A DNA stretch of 64,000 bases from Mediterranea sp. An20 (GTDB lineage: Bacteria > Bacteroidota > Bacteroidia > Bacteroidales > Bacteroidaceae): NCBI RefSeq assembly GCF_002160055.1, contig NZ_NFJV01000012.1:55646-119645 (forward strand). Reading direction: 5' to 3'. The notes below the pieces were generated by a model, which saw only the letters and a program-made list of their open reading frames with translations, did no database searches and was not told the DNA's origin. A program made the position numbers and the translations under genes. Below are positions 18,252 through 28,660 of this stretch, in pieces. Positions within the stretch are counted from its first letter, which is position 1. Each line of letters begins with the position of its first letter.

Positions 18252-19547
18252 ATGGGATATTTATTCACATCCGAATCGGTGTCTGAGGGACACCCCGACA
18301 AAGTGGCCGACCAAATATCGGACGCTGTGCTTGACAAACTGTTGGCTTACGACCCCAGTTCGAAAGTAGCTTGCGAAACGCTGGTGACTACCGGACAGGT
18401 GGTGCTGGCCGGTGAAGTGAAAACAAAGGCTTATGTGGACATGCAACTGATTGCCCGTGAAGTCATTAAGGAAATCGGTTATACCAAGGGCGAATACATG
18501 TTCGAAGGCAACTCGTGCGGTGTGCTGAGTGCCATTCATGAACAAAGCCCCGACATCAACCGCGGTGTGGAACGCCAGGACCCGATGGAACAGGGAGCCG
18601 GCGACCAAGGCATGATGTTCGGCTATGCCACCAATGAGACAGAAAACTACATGCCTCTCTCGCTCGACTTGGCGCACCGCATTCTGCAAGTGCTGGCCGA
18701 CATTCGTCGCGAAGGCAAACAGATGACTTATCTGCGTCCCGACTCAAAGAGCCAAGTGACCATCGAGTACGACGACAACGGCAAACCCGTGCGGATTGAC
18801 ACTATCGTTGTCTCTACCCAGCACGATGAGTTTATCCAACCGGCCGACAACACGGAGGAAGCGCAGCTGAAGGCTGACGAAGAAATGCTGGCCATCATCC
18901 GCTACGACGTTATTCATACGCTGATGCCGCGGGTCATTGCTTCCATACATGCTCCTCAGGTGTTGGCTCTCTTCAATGAGCAAATCAAGTATTATGTGAA
19001 TCCTACAGGCAAGTTTGTCATTGGCGGCCCTCATGGAGATACCGGTCTGACCGGCCGTAAAATCATTGTCGATACCTATGGAGGCAAAGGGGCGCATGGA
19101 GGCGGAGCCTTCTCGGGCAAAGACCCTTCGAAGGTAGACCGCAGTGCCGCATACGCTGCCCGTCACATTGCCAAGAACCTGGTAGCGGCTGGTGTGGCCG
19201 ATGAAATGCTGGTGCAGCTCAGCTATGCCATTGGTGTGGCACGCCCCATCAGCATCTATGTCAATACTTACGGGCGCAGTCATGTGGCTATGTCCGACGG
19301 CGAGATTGCCCGCAAGATTGACGAATTGTTCGACCTGCGCCCCAAGGCTATCGAGGACCGTCTGAAACTGCGCAATCCTATCTACCGCGAAACGGCGGCT
19401 TACGGACACATGGGCCGCGAGCCTAAAACCGTGGTGAAGCATTTCCGCAGCCGTTATGAGGGTGACAAGGATATAGAGGTGGAACTCTTTACCTGGGAGA
19501 AACTGGACTATGTGGCTCAGGTAAAAGAGGCATTTGGATTGAAATAA
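18252..19547 (+). CDS. metK: S-adenosylmethionine synthetase
   Basis: Makes SAM from methionine and ATP. The 431-residue product shows [21 protein letters not shown] near the N-terminus (ATP and metal binding), [12 protein letters not shown] (about 117-128), and [37 protein letters not shown] and the C-terminal domain of the family. Length is slightly above the E. coli enzyme, as is usual in Bacteroidota. Its own promoter and SAM-II riboswitch precede it, and a strong terminator follows at 19560. Confidence 0.98.
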   Translation: MGYLFTSESVSEGHPDKVADQISDAVLDKLLAYDPSSKVACETLVTTGQVVLAGEVKTKAYVDMQLIAREVIKEIGYTKGEYMFEGNSCGVLSAIHEQSPDINRGVERQDPMEQGAGDQGMMFGYATNETENYMPLSLDLAHRILQVLADIRREGKQMTYLRPDSKSQVTIEYDDNGKPVRIDTIVVSTQHDEFIQPADNTEEAQLKADEEMLAIIRYDVIHTLMPRVIASIHAPQVLALFNEQIKYYVNPTGKFVIGGPHGDTGLTGRKIIVDTYGGKGAHGGGAFSGKDPSKVDRSAAYAARHIAKNLVAAGVADEMLVQLSYAIGVARPISIYVNTYGRSHVAMSDGEIARKIDELFDLRPKAIEDRLKLRNPIYRETAAYGHMGREPKTVVKHFRSRYEGDKDIEVELFTWEKLDYVAQVKEAFGLK

Positions 19548-19559
19548 GGTAATGAAGAA

Positions 19560-19613
19560 GCCTCTTTCCCAACCTGCCTTTTCTCGGAAGGGGTTGGGGG
19601 AGAGGCGCTTTTT
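19560..19613 (+). terminator. Terminator of metK
   Basis: Long stem GCCTCTTTCCCAACC (19560-19574) against GGTTGGGGGAGAGGC (about 19592-19606), followed by GCTTTTTAT. Confidence 0.8.
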
Positions 19614-19630
19614 ATGTACACAGATAGCTT

Positions 19631-20218
19631 ATGAACACACTTTCTTCCGTTTGTGTCTATGGCGCTTCAAGCACCAGGATAGATAAGGTTTATTACGACG
19701 ATGCGGGCGAATTGGGCACTTTGTTGGGCCAGCGTGGCCTGCGTGTGATAAACGGTGCCGGCAACATGGGGCTGATGGCAGCCGTATCGGATGCTGCTTT
19801 GAAAGCCGGAGGTACGGTGACCGGTGTCATTCCTCGTTTCATGGTGGAGCAGGGATGGCATCATACGGGACTGACCGAACTGATTGAGGTGGAAAGTATG
19901 CACGAGCGGAAGCAGACGATGGCCCGTCTGAGTGATGCCGTCATTGCCTTGCCCGGCGGTTGCGGTACCTTGGAGGAACTGCTGGAAATCATAACCTGGA
20001 AGCAGCTGGGGCTTTATCTCAACCCCATTGTCCTGCTTAATACGAAAGGCTATTATGATTCTTTGTTGCAGTTGTTCGACCATGCTGTCGACGAGCATTT
20101 CATGGGGCAACGTCATAAAGAGTTGTGGCGGGTGGCACAGACACCGCAGGAAGCGGTAGACTTGATATATACGGTTCCCCGCTGGGATGCTTCAGTCCGT
20201 AAATTTGCAGCCTTATGA
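19631..20218 (+). CDS. LOG-family phosphoribohydrolase
   Basis: 195 residues with the family signature PGGCGTLEELLEIITWKQLG (about 107-126), the N-terminal VYGASST and the MGLMAAVSDAAL nucleotide-binding pattern. The family cleaves cytokinin-like N6-substituted AMP or AMP itself to base and ribose 5-phosphate; in bacteria the role is often general nucleotide turnover. Its stop overlaps the next gene's start by 4 nt (ATGA). Confidence 0.9.
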   Translation: MNTLSSVCVYGASSTRIDKVYYDDAGELGTLLGQRGLRVINGAGNMGLMAAVSDAALKAGGTVTGVIPRFMVEQGWHHTGLTELIEVESMHERKQTMARLSDAVIALPGGCGTLEELLEIITWKQLGLYLNPIVLLNTKGYYDSLLQLFDHAVDEHFMGQRHKELWRVAQTPQEAVDLIYTVPRWDASVRKFAAL

Positions 20219-20955
20219 TGTCGGCATTGTTGTTGATGGGGCAAGCTGCGGGAGGTCAGATGTCCGGCGTCCCCATTCCTTACTCGCTTCGCATGGATGG
20301 ATGGGTGACCATAGTGTTGCTGGTATGCTTTTGTTTTTCGTCGTGGGTGTTGTCGCACAGCCGTAAATTCCTGTTGCAGCAAGGCCGTGATTTCATACTT
20401 CATCGGGAGCGTGCAGACCTTTTTGCGGTCTCTACGGGCAGTGATGTCCGCTTTTTGCTGTTGCTGGTCGGGCAGACTTGCGTGTTGGCCGGCATTTATC
20501 TCTTCGATTGTTTCAGTGGAGTACAGCCGGTTTTGGCAGGGGACATCACTTCGTGGAAACCGATGGGAATTTATATGCTTGTCTGTTTGGGCTATGTGTT
20601 TGTCAAATGGTTGCTTTACTCCTTCATAGGATGGATATTTTTTGACAAAGACAAGGTTTCTTTATGGATCGAATCCTATTCTACGCTTCTTTATTACTTG
20701 GGATTCGCACTTTTTCCGCTTGTCTTATTCATCGTTTATTTCAATGTAAACCTCGAATTAGTGTGCATAACCGGCTTGTCTTTGGTCGTAATTTTTAAAA
20801 TATTGTCATTATATAAGTGGTTAAAGCTTTTTTGCAACAATTTGTATGGCTGTTTCTTGTTAATTTTGTACTTTTGCGCCCTGGAAATTATTCCTTGCCT
20901 CATGCTTTATAGAGGTTTGGAGCAATTGAACAATTACTGGATAATAAAATCTTAG
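20215..20955 (+). CDS. DUF4271 membrane protein
   Basis: 246 residues with about six transmembrane helices (around 23-43, 82-102, 118-145, 155-178, 183-201 and 208-230). It matches the DUF4271 family, which in Bacteroidota stands next to hemD as it does here. Function unknown. Translationally coupled to the LOG gene and 7 bp before hemD, so the three are probably one operon. A second ATG at 20218 is possible. Confidence 0.8.
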   Translation: MMSALLLMGQAAGGQMSGVPIPYSLRMDGWVTIVLLVCFCFSSWVLSHSRKFLLQQGRDFILHRERADLFAVSTGSDVRFLLLLVGQTCVLAGIYLFDCFSGVQPVLAGDITSWKPMGIYMLVCLGYVFVKWLLYSFIGWIFFDKDKVSLWIESYSTLLYYLGFALFPLVLFIVYFNVNLELVCITGLSLVVIFKILSLYKWLKLFCNNLYGCFLLILYFCALEIIPCLMLYRGLEQLNNYWIIKS

Positions 20956-20962
20956 GACAACA

Positions 20963-21715
20963 GTGAAGATTAAAAAAGTACTTGTGTCGCAGCCGAAGCC
21001 GACATCAGAAAAGTCGCCTTACTACGACATCGCCGAGAAGTACGGTGTGAAAATAGATTTTCGCCCGTTCATTAAAGTGGAAAGTTTGACGGCCCGAGAG
21101 TTCAGACAGCAGAAGGTCTCCATTCTTGACTATAGTGCCATCGTATTTACCTCACGCCATGCCATCGACCACTTTTTCCATCTTTGTACGGAATTGCGCG
21201 TGACTATCCCCGAAACGATGAAATATTTCTGTGTGACGGAAGCCATTGCGCTCTATATCCAGAAATATGTGCAGTATCGCAAGCGCAAGATATTCTTTGG
21301 CAGCACCGGTAAGTTCGATGATTTATTGCCTGCCATTGTGAAGCACAAGACGGAAAAGTATCTGGTGCCGATGTCGGATGTACATAACGATGATATCAAG
21401 AATCTGCTGGATAAGAATAAAATCCAACACAAGGAGGTGGTGATGTACCGCACGGTGAGCAACGACTTTCAGCCCGATGAAGATTTTGACTACGATATGC
21501 TGGTGTTCTTCAGCCCGGCGGGGGTAAGTTCGCTGAAGAAGAATTTTCCCAATTTCGAGCAGAAAGATATTAAGATCGGTACCTTTGGAACTACCACGGC
21601 CCAGGCTGTGCGCGATGCCGGTTTACGGTTGGATTTGGAGGCTCCCAGCTTACAGGCTCCTTCGATGACTGCCGCGCTTGATATGTTTATCCGTGAGAAT
21701 AACAAGGAAAAATAA
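20963..21715 (+). CDS. hemD: Uroporphyrinogen-III synthase
   Basis: 250-residue HemD-fold protein with two Rossmann-like halves: KKVLVSQPKP at the start, AIVFTSRHAIDHFF (about 53-66), YLVPMSDVHNDDIKNLL and the VFFSPAGVSSLKKNF stretch (about 181-195). Sequence conservation in this family is low, but these positions are typical. It closes and inverts ring D of hydroxymethylbilane. The start is GTG at 20963. Many Bacteroides lack a full haem pathway and keep only some genes, so in vivo activity deserves caution. Confidence 0.85.
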   Translation: MKIKKVLVSQPKPTSEKSPYYDIAEKYGVKIDFRPFIKVESLTAREFRQQKVSILDYSAIVFTSRHAIDHFFHLCTELRVTIPETMKYFCVTEAIALYIQKYVQYRKRKIFFGSTGKFDDLLPAIVKHKTEKYLVPMSDVHNDDIKNLLDKNKIQHKEVVMYRTVSNDFQPDEDFDYDMLVFFSPAGVSSLKKNFPNFEQKDIKIGTFGTTTAQAVRDAGLRLDLEAPSLQAPSMTAALDMFIRENNKEK

Positions 21716-21750
21716 TCTTTGCTCTGGTGGATTGCCGGAGAAATGTATGT

Positions 21751-22173
21751 ATGACAAATACACTGCATAAAGCCGAAAGGCTGAACAGAAAGAAAGTAAT
21801 AGAGAAAATGTTTGCGGGAGGTTCCCGCTCATTTTCTCTATTTCCTTTACGGGTCGTCTGCTTGCCTGTGGAGGAGTTGGATGTGCCTGTATCTGTCCTG
21901 GTCAGTGTGTCGAAACGCCGTTTCAAGCGTGCTGTGAAGCGTAACCGGGTGAAACGCCTTATCCGGGAGGCTTACCGCCTGAACAAACAGCCTTTGTTGG
22001 AGGCGGTGCAGCGCAGCGGCTGCCGGCTGGCTGTGGCCTTCATTTATTTGTCCGACCGCGTGGTTGAGTTTTCACTTCTTGCCGAGCGGATGCAGGTGGC
22101 CTTGTCGCGTCTGGCAGAAGAGCTTCCGGCGGCTGCAGAGGCAGAGGGCGAAGCGGGAGGTGACTCATGTTGA
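21751..22173 (+). CDS. rnpA: Ribonuclease P protein component
   Basis: 140-residue basic protein that helps the RNase P RNA bind pre-tRNA. The hallmark [18 protein letters not shown] helix is present, along with the [12 protein letters not shown] and [13 protein letters not shown] strands. The ATG at 21751 ([11 protein letters not shown]) fits the family N-terminus better than the upstream in-frame ATG at 21727. The acidic C-terminal tail (AEAEGEAGG) is not conserved. The end overlaps yidD by 7 nt. Confidence 0.95.
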   Translation: MTNTLHKAERLNRKKVIEKMFAGGSRSFSLFPLRVVCLPVEELDVPVSVLVSVSKRRFKRAVKRNRVKRLIREAYRLNKQPLLEAVQRSGCRLAVAFIYLSDRVVEFSLLAERMQVALSRLAEELPAAAEAEGEAGGDSC

Positions 22174-22400
22174 AGGCTTTGTCTAAGGCGCTTTCTTTTC
22201 TGCTGCTGCTTCCCATCTGGTTTTACCAGCGTTGTATTTCCCCTTTCACGCCACCTTCCTGCCGCTTTACTCCTACTTGTTCGCAGTATGCTGTAGAGGC
22301 TATCAGGAAGCATGGTCCGTTGAAGGGGCTTTATCTGGCCATTCGCCGCCTTCTGCGTTGTCACCCTTGGGGAGGTTCGGGGTATGACCCGGTGCCTTAG
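22167..22400 (+). CDS. yidD: Membrane protein insertion efficiency factor YidD
   Basis: 77 residues with the conserved core [19 protein letters not shown] and [21 protein letters not shown], then [13 protein letters not shown]. Membrane-associated helper of YidC-dependent insertion. The rnpA-yidD overlap is a widespread arrangement. Confidence 0.95.
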   Translation: MLKALSKALSFLLLLPIWFYQRCISPFTPPSCRFTPTCSQYAVEAIRKHGPLKGLYLAIRRLLRCHPWGGSGYDPVP

Positions 22401-22424
22401 TCCTTATATCCGTTTGTATTTTAT

Positions 22425-23078
22425 TTGACATACGTGCTCGATTTTCCCGATATACATACTCATAGGACCGGTGTCGGTAATGCATCCGGGTTCTGCCTGC
22501 TTAGTTGTACGCCCGATGAATTTGTGGCGCACGGAGGTGGATATTACTCTGTGGGGATACATCCGTGGCAGCTGACCGCCGCAATGCCGCCGGAAGAGAC
22601 CTGGCGCTTGCTTGAAGAGGCGGTGCGCCATCCGCAGGTGCTGGCTGTAGGCGAGGCAGGAGTAGACAAACTGGCTGCCGCGCCTTTGCCGTTGCAGGAA
22701 ACTGTGTTTGAGCGGCAGGCTTTGCTGGCAGAAGAGACAGACAAACCTTTGGTCATTCATCTGGTTAAGGCTGTAGACGAGTTGCTGCGTGTACGGAAAC
22801 GGCTGCTTCCCCGTGTACCTTGGGTGGTGCACGGTTTCCGGGGCAAGGCTGCGTTGGCGCAGGAGTTGTTGCATCACGGTTTTTATTTGTCTTTCGGCGA
22901 GAAGTATCAGGAAGAGGCACTGAATGCCGTACCCCTTTCCCGACTGTTTCTGGAGACGGACGAGAGCCTTGAATCCATTTCCCGTCTCTATGTTCGTGCA
23001 GCTGCCGTGCGACAGCTTTCTGTCGAAGAGCTGGTCACGGCGGTGCGGGACAATGTGTGCCGTGTTTTCAGGCGTTGA
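22425..23078 (+). CDS. TatD-family metal-dependent hydrolase
   Basis: 217 residues, short for TatD (usually about 255). The N-terminal metal ligands DIHTHR, the GIHPWQL strand, VGEAGVDKL, VIHLVKAVDELL, WVVHGFRGKA and LETDES are all visible in the family order. TatD proteins are DNases or D-aminoacyl-tRNA-related hydrolases. No ATG fits: TTG at 22425 or GTG at 22434 are the candidate starts. Convergent with the GH2 gene, with only 7 bp between the stops and no obvious terminator. Confidence 0.8.
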   Translation: MTYVLDFPDIHTHRTGVGNASGFCLLSCTPDEFVAHGGGYYSVGIHPWQLTAAMPPEETWRLLEEAVRHPQVLAVGEAGVDKLAAAPLPLQETVFERQALLAEETDKPLVIHLVKAVDELLRVRKRLLPRVPWVVHGFRGKAALAQELLHHGFYLSFGEKYQEEALNAVPLSRLFLETDESLESISRLYVRAAAVRQLSVEELVTAVRDNVCRVFRR

Positions 23079-23085
23079 TTGTCCC

Positions 23086-25851
23086 TTATTGGTTGAGCAA
23101 CTGTTCTACTGCCTGGCTGGAGCGCTGGTCTGTTCGGGCTGTTTTGTCCGTACTGAACAGTTTGTCCAGTTCGTAGGGCTGCAATGTTGCTGATGGCTGA
23201 AAGTCATCCGATTCTACATAGTTCTGTATGGAAACCAGCAGTTGTTGCATGGCCAATCGGTTCTCTTTGTTTTTCTCGGGGTCCACACACAGCACGAATA
23301 GCTTTCCTGGGCCAACTTTTGCTTCGAATGCAATTCCCAGTTTCCTGTTTGTCTCATACGTGTCAATACTTTGGATGACCGGTGTCAGGTTGCGCAAGTC
23401 TGTCAGGTCTAAAGCCGTTGCATCATTCAGAATGTCCCACCATTGCCAGTCGGCATAATAGGAAGTGGGGAATTGGTTAAAAGCAGGATGCCGGTATTTT
23501 ATCAGAGTACCTACGATCATCGGTTCCCAGTTGAACATGATAGGATTCCAGAAATGGCTGGCAAAATGTGTCTTCCGTCCTGCGCAACTGTCTGGTATGA
23601 ACCACACCGTTTCCCCTTTCTGCAGCCGTTCTTTGGCTTCCTGCCAGTGACGGACATAGCGAGGGGTTGCTGCCGGCGTCTGTTTACCGGAAGGATATAT
23701 CCAGATGTCCCACTCGTTGCGGATGCCGTTTGCCAGATGGGTTTTCAGGGTGAATTTCCCGGCTTCTGCAACTGTAGAAAGCGATATGTCAAGCACACCG
23801 ATGCTGTCTACCGTGCTGGCAGGAATTTTCCCGTGCCGCATCTTTCCTTCTCTTACGATTTGTCCTGCTTCATCGGCCAGCTGCCAGGTTATTGTCCCTT
23901 TGTCAATGGCTTCGGGGCCGAAGTGATAGATGCCGAGTTTGGCTCTGAATGTTTCTTGGTTGGTGTAGGTACGTTTGGGGATGCGTGCCAGCAGGACTGT
24001 CGGCGCACACGACTCGCGGAATTTTTCGGGTGTAACCAGTCCTTTGCTTTCCCAAAAAGCATCTAAGATGCCTACAAATGCGCTGCCCTGACCGGGAAAG
24101 TCTGCCAGTCCGAGCAGTTGGAATCCGCCGGAGTTGGCAGTACGCAGCAGTGCTTCGTTTACTTCCTTGTATTGCAATACGGTGTGTGCTCCTGTTGCAC
24201 GGAAGAAGTCTTCTGCTTGCGGGAGCATCCCGTTACGTGCCAGCCGTTCCTGGAAAACCACGAAGTTGCGGGGTTCCAGCACACCGGTATATTTGGCTAT
24301 TTCCCGGAAATTGGGATACATGCAGCGCTGCCCCGTTTCATGAGCGATGACCGGTACGTCGATGTCCGAAGTTTCCGAGCGGTCCCAGTCTGTCGACGGT
24401 TGTCCTTCGTAGACAGTAATCCAGCCTTTATGGGTTACGTGGGAAGTATAATATTGGTCTGCCTGTACATGTGTCCGGGCTGTGGAAGCCGAATAAAGAT
24501 GCCGGGAATCGTAGCTCTTCCCTTTTTTTATCAGGTCTTCAAGAACCGCAAAATCTCCTTCGTTCTCATTGCCGTTGCAGTATAGCAGGAAAGAAGGGTG
24601 GTTTCCATACTCATCCAGGATGGCATACATTTCTTTTTCAAAGAAGTTGCGGCGTGCCGGATATTTCCCCACGTCTTTAATCCACATCGGGAGTTCTACC
24701 TGCAGATATATGCCGGTTTGGTCTGCGGCTTCGAATGCAGCTTCGGGCGGGCACCACGAATGAAACCGCACATGATTCATTCCATAATCTTTTACTGTCC
24801 GGAATATGCGTTTCCAGGCCGGCACATCAGTTGCCGGATAGCCGGTCAGCGGGAAGACACAGCAGTCTAATACACCGCGCAGATGTATGTCTCGTCCGTT
24901 CAGCCGGATGTGGTGTTTGCCCTGTTCTACCCGTCGCATACCGAAATCGGCCGTACAGGTATCTTGTCCCGCTTCGCTTTCCAGCACTGCTTCGAGTGTA
25001 TAGAGGGCGGGTGAGAATTCATCCCAGAGTTTCATCCTTTTCTTTCCGATGGTCAGGGTCTGTTCCAGCAGCAGTGTATCGGCTGCAAGCGAGACGGGTA
25101 CAGTGGTTGTGCCTATCTCGCGTCCGTCTTTTTCGCGGAGTCGAAGTTGGAGGGTGCCTGTTTGTGTTTCTCCTTTCGAGTGGAGGTCCAAACAAATACG
25201 TACAGTTGCTTCGTCGATGTCCGGGTAGAGTTTCATTCTATGGATATAAGAAGCCGGTCGTGCCTGCAGTTCAATGCGGCCTACGACGCCGTTCCAGTTG
25301 GTCTGCGTGTATTCCGTTGTTCCGTGCGTCCACTGATCCATGGGATATTTCAGACGGTTGTCGATGCAGAGGGTCAGTGTATGTACGCCCGGTGTCAGTT
25401 GCCGTGTCAGTACAAAACGGTTGGGGGTAGAAAGCCTCTCGTCAGTTCCTGCCGACTGGCCGTCGACAAATACGGCTGTTTCCCAATGGCAGCGTTCCAG
25501 GAAGAGGGTAATTTCTTTTCCTGCCCAGTCGTCGGGGATGACCACTTCCCGCTGGTACCACGCTTGTCCGCAATATTCGAACTTGCGGCTCAGCCGGTCT
25601 ACATGGGCCACTACGTTCTGTATGCCTTTGCCTCCTTCATCGGTCGAGCCGGGCAGGGTAATGGTTTCTGTCAGGCGGCTCAGGTATAGTTCCGAACCGG
25701 GTGTCTTGCCGAACCCCATCGGGTCTAATTGAAAGCGCCACATTCCGGCAAGGTCTATCTTTTCGGCGCGTGCTGTTCCGGTCAGCAGGCAGGCAGTCAG
25801 GCATACCGCCAGCACACTCAGTATCTTAATCTTATTTCTTCTCATTATCAT
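23086..25851 (-). CDS. Glycoside hydrolase family 2 protein (downstream paralogue)
   Basis: 921 residues: signal peptide (ending near TARA), GH2 sugar-binding jelly roll (about 35-200), immunoglobulin-like domain (200-320), then a TIM barrel with GMNHVRFHSWCPPEAAF, the acid/base glutamate in CNGNENEG and the nucleophile glutamate in VIAHETGQ. A long C-terminal region beyond the barrel includes a segment like a glutamine-amidotransferase-type fold (PTSYYADWQWWDIL). It should release a beta-linked sugar such as galactose, mannose or glucuronate. It overlaps the upstream GH2 gene by up to 20 nt (ATG at 25851 or 25845) and is about as long, so the pair probably arose by duplication. Confidence 0.9.
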   Translation of the reverse strand: MIMRRNKIKILSVLAVCLTACLLTGTARAEKIDLAGMWRFQLDPMGFGKTPGSELYLSRLTETITLPGSTDEGGKGIQNVVAHVDRLSRKFEYCGQAWYQREVVIPDDWAGKEITLFLERCHWETAVFVDGQSAGTDERLSTPNRFVLTRQLTPGVHTLTLCIDNRLKYPMDQWTHGTTEYTQTNWNGVVGRIELQARPASYIHRMKLYPDIDEATVRICLDLHSKGETQTGTLQLRLREKDGREIGTTTVPVSLAADTLLLEQTLTIGKKRMKLWDEFSPALYTLEAVLESEAGQDTCTADFGMRRVEQGKHHIRLNGRDIHLRGVLDCCVFPLTGYPATDVPAWKRIFRTVKDYGMNHVRFHSWCPPEAAFEAADQTGIYLQVELPMWIKDVGKYPARRNFFEKEMYAILDEYGNHPSFLLYCNGNENEGDFAVLEDLIKKGKSYDSRHLYSASTARTHVQADQYYTSHVTHKGWITVYEGQPSTDWDRSETSDIDVPVIAHETGQRCMYPNFREIAKYTGVLEPRNFVVFQERLARNGMLPQAEDFFRATGAHTVLQYKEVNEALLRTANSGGFQLLGLADFPGQGSAFVGILDAFWESKGLVTPEKFRESCAPTVLLARIPKRTYTNQETFRAKLGIYHFGPEAIDKGTITWQLADEAGQIVREGKMRHGKIPASTVDSIGVLDISLSTVAEAGKFTLKTHLANGIRNEWDIWIYPSGKQTPAATPRYVRHWQEAKERLQKGETVWFIPDSCAGRKTHFASHFWNPIMFNWEPMIVGTLIKYRHPAFNQFPTSYYADWQWWDILNDATALDLTDLRNLTPVIQSIDTYETNRKLGIAFEAKVGPGKLFVLCVDPEKNKENRLAMQQLLVSIQNYVESDDFQPSATLQPYELDKLFSTDKTARTDQRSSQAVEQLLNQ

Positions 25852-28660
25852 CGTAAGTCAAATCGTTGATGTTCACTTCAGTCTGTGGCTGGAACTTATC
25901 CGAAGCCATGTATTCCAGCAGGCTTTGCCGGAATTGTGCCGCTGCCGGTCGGGAGGACAGGTCGTGTTGGATGTCGGCGCTGCATACCAGGATTTTGCCT
26001 TTTCCTATGCGTGCCTCGAATAGCATGCCCAGTCGCCGGTTGGTAAACCAGTCGTCTATGAGGTAGACAATGGGGCGCAGCTCCTGAGGCAGGTCATCCA
26101 TCCGCATGGCTTCACACCGGTTCATCAGGTCCCACCACTGGTAATCACTGACCCCTTCGTTGGGGAAAGCGGCAAGAGCCGGGTGTTGCGGGTCGCAGCA
26201 GACGCCGAGGGTGTGGGGTGCCTGTCCGCGGGTCCATGCCGTATTCCAGAAGATGCTGGAGAAACCGACGGTGATGTTTCCACCCTTTTCTGGAGGAACC
26301 GTGCCGTAAGTCAGCAGCAGGACGGAACCTCCCTGTTCGAGTTGCTTCCGTGCGGTGGCGTCCATCCGGGTGGTGATGTAGGGCATGGTTTCAACCGCAT
26401 TCTTCTCCGAAGGATAGACCCACAGGTTCCATTGGTTCCGTGCTTCCGTGCCCTGCACTTCGGCTGTGACTGTCAGTTGTGTGGGTCGGGTCAGGGTCGA
26501 GAGCTCCGCCCGGATTTCCCCTACGGGGATGCAGTTTCCCAGAGGAAGGTCGCAAGTCACGGTCTCTTCCACCAGGATTTGCTGGTCTTGGGTGCTCACC
26601 TGCCAGTGCACTTGTGCGCCGTGCATGGGTTCAGCACCGAAATGTGCCATTTCCAGCGGTGCTTCCAACACTTCGTTGTTCAGCCAGACCATTTTGGAGA
26701 AGCGTGCCAGAGGGACAGTCTTGTTGCAGAAAGTCCGGTATTCTTCGCCTGTCACGTAGCCTTTGCTGTCCCAGAAGGGGTCGAGCACGCCGACAAGGGC
26801 AGTTCCCTGGCCGGGGAAATCATGCAGGTCGAGCAACTGGAAGCCGGCAAAGCCGGGGGTACGCAGGGCAGCTTCTATATCTGCTTTGTAGCAGAGGGTC
26901 TGCAGGCGGCCGGAGGCATAAAGGAAGCGTTCTGCCATGTCGCCCAGTCCGTGCTGTTGCAAGGTCTCCTGGAAGATTTCGAGGTTTTTGGCCTTGAGCA
27001 CGCCGGTATATTTAGGTATCTCCTTGAAGTTGGGATATACGCACCATTGCCCGATTTCGTGGCTGACGGTCGGCATTTCCTGCCGGATGGCGGTGCGCCA
27101 GTCATAGTCCGTGCTCGGTGCCTGTCGGTTGATGAGGCTGTTTACACCTGCGCCCCATGCCTGGATGCGCGGGTCGGGTGTGTTCCAATAGTCGGCATTT
27201 TCGATGTAGGGCCATCCTGCCGAGCTGGAGTAAACGCGTCGCGGATCCTGATTCTTCCAAGTGTCTACTAACTGCGACAGATATTGCACCTGGTTGGCAC
27301 CTGCCGGCTCATTGCCATACACCATCAGGCAGAAAGAAGGATGGTTGCCATATTCCCTGAGTATGCGTTGGCTTTCTTCCTCAAACCAGCGGTCTTGCGG
27401 TTTTCCGCTTCCCACTTCCGCCCATCCTCCGCATTCCACCTGCAGGTAGATGCCTAAGCTGTCTGCCACGTGGAAGGCGACCTCCGGCGGGCACCACGAG
27501 TGGAAGCGGACGTGGTTCAGGCCGTATTCCTTGCAGGTGCGGTAGATTTTCGCCCAATAATCTTTCTCCATCGAGGGATAGCCGGTCAGGGGGAAGATGC
27601 AGCATTCCAGCGTGCCGCGCAGGAATACGGGCTGTCCGTTCACTTCAAAGCGGGTTCCGTTGGCTTTGAATTCGCGCAGTCCGAAGTTGGGTGCGGCATG
27701 GTCTTCTCCTTCCGCGGTGTGCAGAGTGACAGCCATCCGGTAGACGTTCGGCGTGTGTTCCGACCAAAGTCCGGCATCAGCGCCTAAGTCTACCGTGGCT
27801 TCCACTTCCTGTTTTGTTTGTTTGTTTTCGAGGGTCAGGCGTACCGGCTTTCCCACCGGTTTCCCGTCCAGCGTTTCGGCTTGGAGCGACAGTTCCGGCT
27901 GGTCAGCGTCCGGAGCTTCTCCTTTCAGTTCTATCTTGACATGTGCTTGTTTGTTCCGAATATCCGGGTCGATGCGGATGTCGCCCAGGTAGAGAGAAGG
28001 TTTGGCTGTCAGTCGGATGTCGCCCACTATGCCGTTCCAGTTGCTTTGCGTATGGTCGGAGACGCTGTGTGCGTTATAGCCTACATCCACGTAAAGCCGG
28101 TTGTCTACCCGCAATGTCAGGGTATGTTCGCCGGCCTGCAAGCCTTCCAGCATGTAACGGTGCGGGGTTTGCAGGGAATTCCGGCTACCCGTCTCCTTGC
28201 CGTCTACGAAGAGGGTGGTAGACCAGTGTGTCCGTTCCAGTTCCAGTTCTACCGGCCGGTTTTCCCACCCGGCGGGGATATTCACTTTCCGCTGATACCA
28301 TGCCGCGCCTACATAATGTTTGTCCGGGTTCAGCCAGAAAGGCACTTTGATGTTTCCGGGTTTTCGGTAGGCGGCATATTCCGGTGCCTTATACCACGAA
28401 CTGTCCACAATCTGCCCCGTCCATTCCGTATCAAGTCCGATGTCTTCGCCTTTTCCCTGCTCCTGCAGCGAACCGGGCAAGTACAAGGTTTCCGGCAGAG
28501 ATTGTCCTTGCCATTCCTCTTTCATTCCCACATCTTTCGGGTCTAAAGCAAACTGCCATTCTCCTGCCAGAGACATTTCCTGCGGTGTCTGTCGGCAGGC
28601 AGGGGCCGCAAGTGCCCATGCGAGCAGGCAGGCCCATCCAATCACATTCCTTTGTTTCAT
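25832..28660 (-). CDS. Glycoside hydrolase family 2 lipoprotein (upstream paralogue)
   Basis: 942 residues with a lipoprotein signal (AAPAC, C22), so probably membrane-anchored. Domain order is the same as its neighbour's: sugar-binding domain with WYQRKVNIPAGWENRPVELELE, immunoglobulin-like domain, TIM barrel with GLNHVRFHSWCPPEVAFHVADSL cut into the pattern N-H-V-R-F-H-S-W, acid/base glutamate in VYGNEPAG and nucleophile in VSHEIGQW. Compared with its partner it has an insert of about 50 residues near 60-110 (PEYAAYRKPGNIKVPFW). A -7-like ACTTTGC stands at 28759-28766 on the minus strand. The AraC-type gene diverges from it and is the likely regulator. Confidence 0.9.
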   Translation of the reverse strand: MKQRNVIGWACLLAWALAAPACRQTPQEMSLAGEWQFALDPKDVGMKEEWQGQSLPETLYLPGSLQEQGKGEDIGLDTEWTGQIVDSSWYKAPEYAAYRKPGNIKVPFWLNPDKHYVGAAWYQRKVNIPAGWENRPVELELERTHWSTTLFVDGKETGSRNSLQTPHRYMLEGLQAGEHTLTLRVDNRLYVDVGYNAHSVSDHTQSNWNGIVGDIRLTAKPSLYLGDIRIDPDIRNKQAHVKIELKGEAPDADQPELSLQAETLDGKPVGKPVRLTLENKQTKQEVEATVDLGADAGLWSEHTPNVYRMAVTLHTAEGEDHAAPNFGLREFKANGTRFEVNGQPVFLRGTLECCIFPLTGYPSMEKDYWAKIYRTCKEYGLNHVRFHSWCPPEVAFHVADSLGIYLQVECGGWAEVGSGKPQDRWFEEESQRILREYGNHPSFCLMVYGNEPAGANQVQYLSQLVDTWKNQDPRRVYSSSAGWPYIENADYWNTPDPRIQAWGAGVNSLINRQAPSTDYDWRTAIRQEMPTVSHEIGQWCVYPNFKEIPKYTGVLKAKNLEIFQETLQQHGLGDMAERFLYASGRLQTLCYKADIEAALRTPGFAGFQLLDLHDFPGQGTALVGVLDPFWDSKGYVTGEEYRTFCNKTVPLARFSKMVWLNNEVLEAPLEMAHFGAEPMHGAQVHWQVSTQDQQILVEETVTCDLPLGNCIPVGEIRAELSTLTRPTQLTVTAEVQGTEARNQWNLWVYPSEKNAVETMPYITTRMDATARKQLEQGGSVLLLTYGTVPPEKGGNITVGFSSIFWNTAWTRGQAPHTLGVCCDPQHPALAAFPNEGVSDYQWWDLMNRCEAMRMDDLPQELRPIVYLIDDWFTNRRLGMLFEARIGKGKILVCSADIQHDLSSRPAAAQFRQSLLEYMASDKFQPQTEVNINDLTYDDNEKK